A stretch of DNA of 6,836 nucleotides from Actinomycetes bacterium (lineage in GTDB: Bacteria > Actinomycetota > Actinomycetes > Mycobacteriales > Micromonosporaceae), in assembly GCA_023437285.1 (NCBI GenBank), contig JAEZGP010000071.1:1-6836 (forward strand). Direction: 5' to 3'. Below are positions 4,922 through 6,836 of this stretch, one piece after another. How positions within the stretch are numbered: the stretch's first letter is position 1; every line of letters begins with the position of its first letter. The notes beneath the pieces were generated by a model. The model saw nothing but the letters and a program-made list of their open reading frames with translations, was not told the DNA's origin and ran no database searches. The position numbers and the translations under genes are program-made.

Positions 4922-6462
4922 GCGAGACGGGAACGGCGCTGGTCGTCGACGACACTCCGTCGAAGCGGTACGTCCTGGCGAGCTGGCTGCGCCGCGCCGG
5001 CTTCACGATCGTCGAGGCGGAGACCGGCGCGCAGGCGCTGGCCCGGGTGGACGCCGAACCGGTCGACGTGGTGATCCTCGACGTCAAGCTGCCCGACATG
5101 TCCGGATTCGACGTGTGCGAGCGCATCAAGAGCACGCCGGCGCACGCGGCCACGCCGGTCGTCCACGTGTCGGCCTCGGCGGTGAAGGTGGTCGACCGCA
5201 CCCACGGCCTGTCACGCGGCGCGGACGCGTACCTGGTGGAACCGATCGACCCGGACGAGCTGCTCGCCACGGTGCAGGCCGTACTGCGGTACGCGCGGGC
5301 CCGCCAGCGGGCCGAGCGCATGGCCAGCCGCCTGGCGAAGCTCGCCCGGCTCGCCGACGCCCTGTACAGCGAGACCGACCTGCGCCGGCTCCTGGAGGCC
5401 GGTGCGGCAGGTACGGCCGACATCTTCGACGGCCCCGCGATGATCTGTACGGCCCCGGAGGACGGGCCGGGGCTGTGCGTCACCATCGACGCTCCCGGCG
5501 GCACGCCACGGGTGTCGACCTGGACGGGCGACGGCTTCCCGGTGGGCGTCGGGTCGCGGGCCGTCGACCAGGCGGCCGCCGAGTGGCCGGGCGTCGCCTG
5601 GCCGGACGACGGCCCGGTCCGCGCGCTGGGCGTACGGTCGCGCACCGACCGGCCGGCCGTCTACGTCGTGGTGCGGGGGCCGTTCTCCGACGACGCCGAG
5701 CCGGTGCTCACCCAGGTGGGGCAGAGCATCGTCGCGGCCATCGAGTCGGCCCGGGCCTACACCCAGGAGCATCAGCTCGCCCTCACGTTGCAGCGCAGCC
5801 TGCTGCCGTCGCGGCTGCCGGTCATTCCCGGGTACGAGGTCGCGGTGCGTTACGTGCCCGCCGGCGACGACGCGGAGATCGGCGGGGACTTCTACGAGCT
5901 GTGCGCCCTCGACGACCGGATCGCGGTGGCCGTGGGCGACGTGGCGGGCCACTCCCTGCACGCGGCCACCATCATGGCGGAGCTGCGGCACGCCACCCGC
6001 GCGTACCTTGCCGAGGGTCACCCGCCCGCCGCCGTGCTCGACCGGGTGAACCAACTGCTGGTGCGGCTCATCCCGGACGAGATGGCCACGCTGTGCCTGC
6101 TCGACCTGACCCCGGCCACAGGCGTGGCGCACCTGGCCAACGCGGGCCACCCGCCGCCGCTGCTCATCGCCGACGGCCAGACGCGTTACCTGCGGGAACG
6201 CTCGCCGCTGCTCGGCCTGCCGAACGTGCGCGCCAAGGAGAGCACGCTCGTCATCGAGCCCGGCGCGGTCCTCGTCCTGTACACCGACGGGCTGATCGAG
6301 CGCCGCACGCGCGGCATCGACGTGGGCCTCGACGCGCTGGCCGAGGTCGCCGCGCACGTCGACGACGACCTCGAACGGTACTGCGACAGGCTGCTCGCGG
6401 AGGTGGCCCCGGCCTCGCCGGACGACGACATCGCCATCGTCGCGCTACGCCGTACGCACTAG
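4918..6462 (+). CDS. Response regulator with GAF-like and SpoIIE/PP2C phosphatase output
   Basis: 514 residues. Residues 1-125 are a receiver: acidic Asp11/Asp12, phosphoacceptor Asp55 (VVILDVKLPD) and Ser85. The usual conserved Lys of the KP motif is Glu108 (AYLVEPI). A helical linker (about 126-150) leads to a GAF-like region (about 150-280) ending in the SARAYTQEHQLALTLQRSLLP hinge typical of GAF-SpoIIE proteins. The PP2C domain runs from about 305 to 514 with GGDFYEL (322-328), VGDVAGHS (339-346), NAGHPPPLL (about 408-416), YTDGLIE (455-461) and DDDIAIVAL at the end; the metal-binding aspartates are present. Family members dephosphorylate STAS antagonists to activate sigma. The gene overlaps the histidine kinase stop as ATGA, so the two form a cognate pair. 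The likely substrate is the divergently encoded STAS protein (inference). It fills the RsbU/RsbP position of the pathway. Confidence 0.92.
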   Translation: MSETGTALVVDDTPSKRYVLASWLRRAGFTIVEAETGAQALARVDAEPVDVVILDVKLPDMSGFDVCERIKSTPAHAATPVVHVSASAVKVVDRTHGLSRGADAYLVEPIDPDELLATVQAVLRYARARQRAERMASRLAKLARLADALYSETDLRRLLEAGAAGTADIFDGPAMICTAPEDGPGLCVTIDAPGGTPRVSTWTGDGFPVGVGSRAVDQAAAEWPGVAWPDDGPVRALGVRSRTDRPAVYVVVRGPFSDDAEPVLTQVGQSIVAAIESARAYTQEHQLALTLQRSLLPSRLPVIPGYEVAVRYVPAGDDAEIGGDFYELCALDDRIAVAVGDVAGHSLHAATIMAELRHATRAYLAEGHPPAAVLDRVNQLLVRLIPDEMATLCLLDLTPATGVAHLANAGHPPPLLIADGQTRYLRERSPLLGLPNVRAKESTLVIEPGAVLVLYTDGLIERRTRGIDVGLDALAEVAAHVDDDLERYCDRLLAEVAPASPDDDIAIVALRRTH

Positions 6463-6473
6463 ACTCGGCGGCC
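6460..6473 (+). promoter_or_regulatory. Possible -10 element for a leaderless downstream gene
   Basis: TAGACT at 6460-6465 fits the TANNNT -10 pattern, with eight bases to the GTG at 6474. No Shine-Dalgarno precedes that GTG. This is the layout of a leaderless actinobacterial promoter, although the spacing is slightly long and no good -35 is visible. The hexamer overlaps the stop codon of the phosphatase gene. Confidence 0.3.
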
Positions 6474-6836
6474 GTGACCAGCAGCGCCGCGACCGCCACC
6501 CGACCGTGTGCCCACTGTGGACGGCCGGTCCCGCAGCGTGAGGGTGCGGGGCGTCCCTTCCGGTACTGCCGCGACAACGACGACGCCTGCCTGCGCGCGG
6601 CCCGCAACAGCCGGCTGCGCCAACGCAACGCCCCCGGCCTCGCCGGCCAGCTGGCCCAGGCACAGGAGCTCGTCGACCGCCTCGACAAGACGGTCGAGAC
6701 CCTGAGCGAGGCGCTGCACACCGAGCTGTCACCCGCGGGCGTCGACGCCCAACTGGCCGCCGGCCGGGCAGGCGCCGCCGCCGAGGTGGCCGCCGCCCAC
6801 GCCGAACGCGACGAGGCCCGGCGCGCGCTGGAGGAG
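6474..6836 (+). CDS. Zinc-finger-like, helical/coiled-coil protein of unknown function (3' end cut by window)
   Basis: 121 codons are visible from GTG 6474, with no stop before the window end. The N-terminus reads RPCAHCGRPVP, then FRYCRDNDDAC: Cys12, Cys15, Cys32 and Cys39 form a CxxC-N16-CxxxxxxC pattern that could bind one zinc ion. A basic stretch (RAARNSRLRQR) follows, and from about residue 58 the sequence is helical and rich in Ala, Glu, Arg and Gln (QLAQAQELVDRLDKTVETL, later AAAHAERDEARRALEE), suggesting a long coiled coil. I do not recognise a named family. A short Cys-finger plus coiled coil would fit a DNA-associated or scaffold protein, but that is inference. The gene lies 11 bases after the phosphatase gene. 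It may be co-transcribed or read from its own leaderless promoter, and nothing links it functionally to the signalling genes. Confidence 0.7.
   Translation, partial: MTSSAATATRPCAHCGRPVPQREGAGRPFRYCRDNDDACLRAARNSRLRQRNAPGLAGQLAQAQELVDRLDKTVETLSEALHTELSPAGVDAQLAAGRAGAAAEVAAAHAERDEARRALEE

Noticed and set aside
5212..6357. 381-codon minus-strand open frame opposite the receiver-PP2C gene
   Set aside because: Biased Arg/Gly/Val composition with no recognisable domain, fully antisense to a clear gene.

Overview
This is a high-GC window with strong G/C bias at third codon positions, four-base ATGA gene overlaps and GTG starts. That suggests a filamentous actinomycete, perhaps Micromonosporaceae, but the assignment to family level is an impression only. 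The window is almost wholly one environmental-signalling locus of the Rsb partner-switching type. I see no mobile element, tRNA, rRNA or CRISPR array.

Left part, minus strand (1-660): a SpoIIAA/RsbV-type STAS anti-sigma factor antagonist (319-660), followed by an RsbW-type serine kinase/anti-sigma factor (1-248). The window edge cuts the kinase just before its G1 ATP-binding box. A 160-base divergent intergenic region (661-820) separates this pair from the rightward genes and holds inverted repeats and weak promoter-like elements.

Central part, plus strand (821-6462): six tightly packed genes. These are RsbR (stressosome scaffold with an RsbRD_N-type sensor domain), RsbS (STAS scaffold), RsbT (switch kinase), a fusion of a GHKL ATPase domain to an RsbX-type PP2C phosphatase, a soluble histidine kinase, and a receiver-GAF-SpoIIE phosphatase response regulator. 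Most junctions overlap by one to four bases or have a one-base gap. The only larger gap (49 bases before the histidine kinase) is bridged exactly by an 18-codon open frame with ATGA overlaps at both ends.

Proposed logic, part known and part inferred: RsbR-RsbS form a stressosome that holds RsbT. On stress, RsbT phosphorylates RsbR/RsbS and is released, and the RsbX-like domain resets the complex. Instead of RsbU, the output here appears to run through a histidine kinase and a response-regulator phosphatase. That phosphatase could dephosphorylate the divergently encoded STAS antagonist and so free a sigma factor from the RsbW-like protein. No sigma gene is visible. The strongest observation is that the N-terminal ~120 residues of the histidine kinase align without gaps to the first part of the neighbouring RsbT but have lost the ATP-binding Asn and the G boxes. 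This looks like a pseudo-RsbT domain that could dock the kinase on the stressosome.

Right edge (6474-6836): the start of an unrelated-looking gene, with a Cys-rich zinc-finger-like N-terminus followed by Ala/Glu/Arg-rich helical sequence, truncated by the window.
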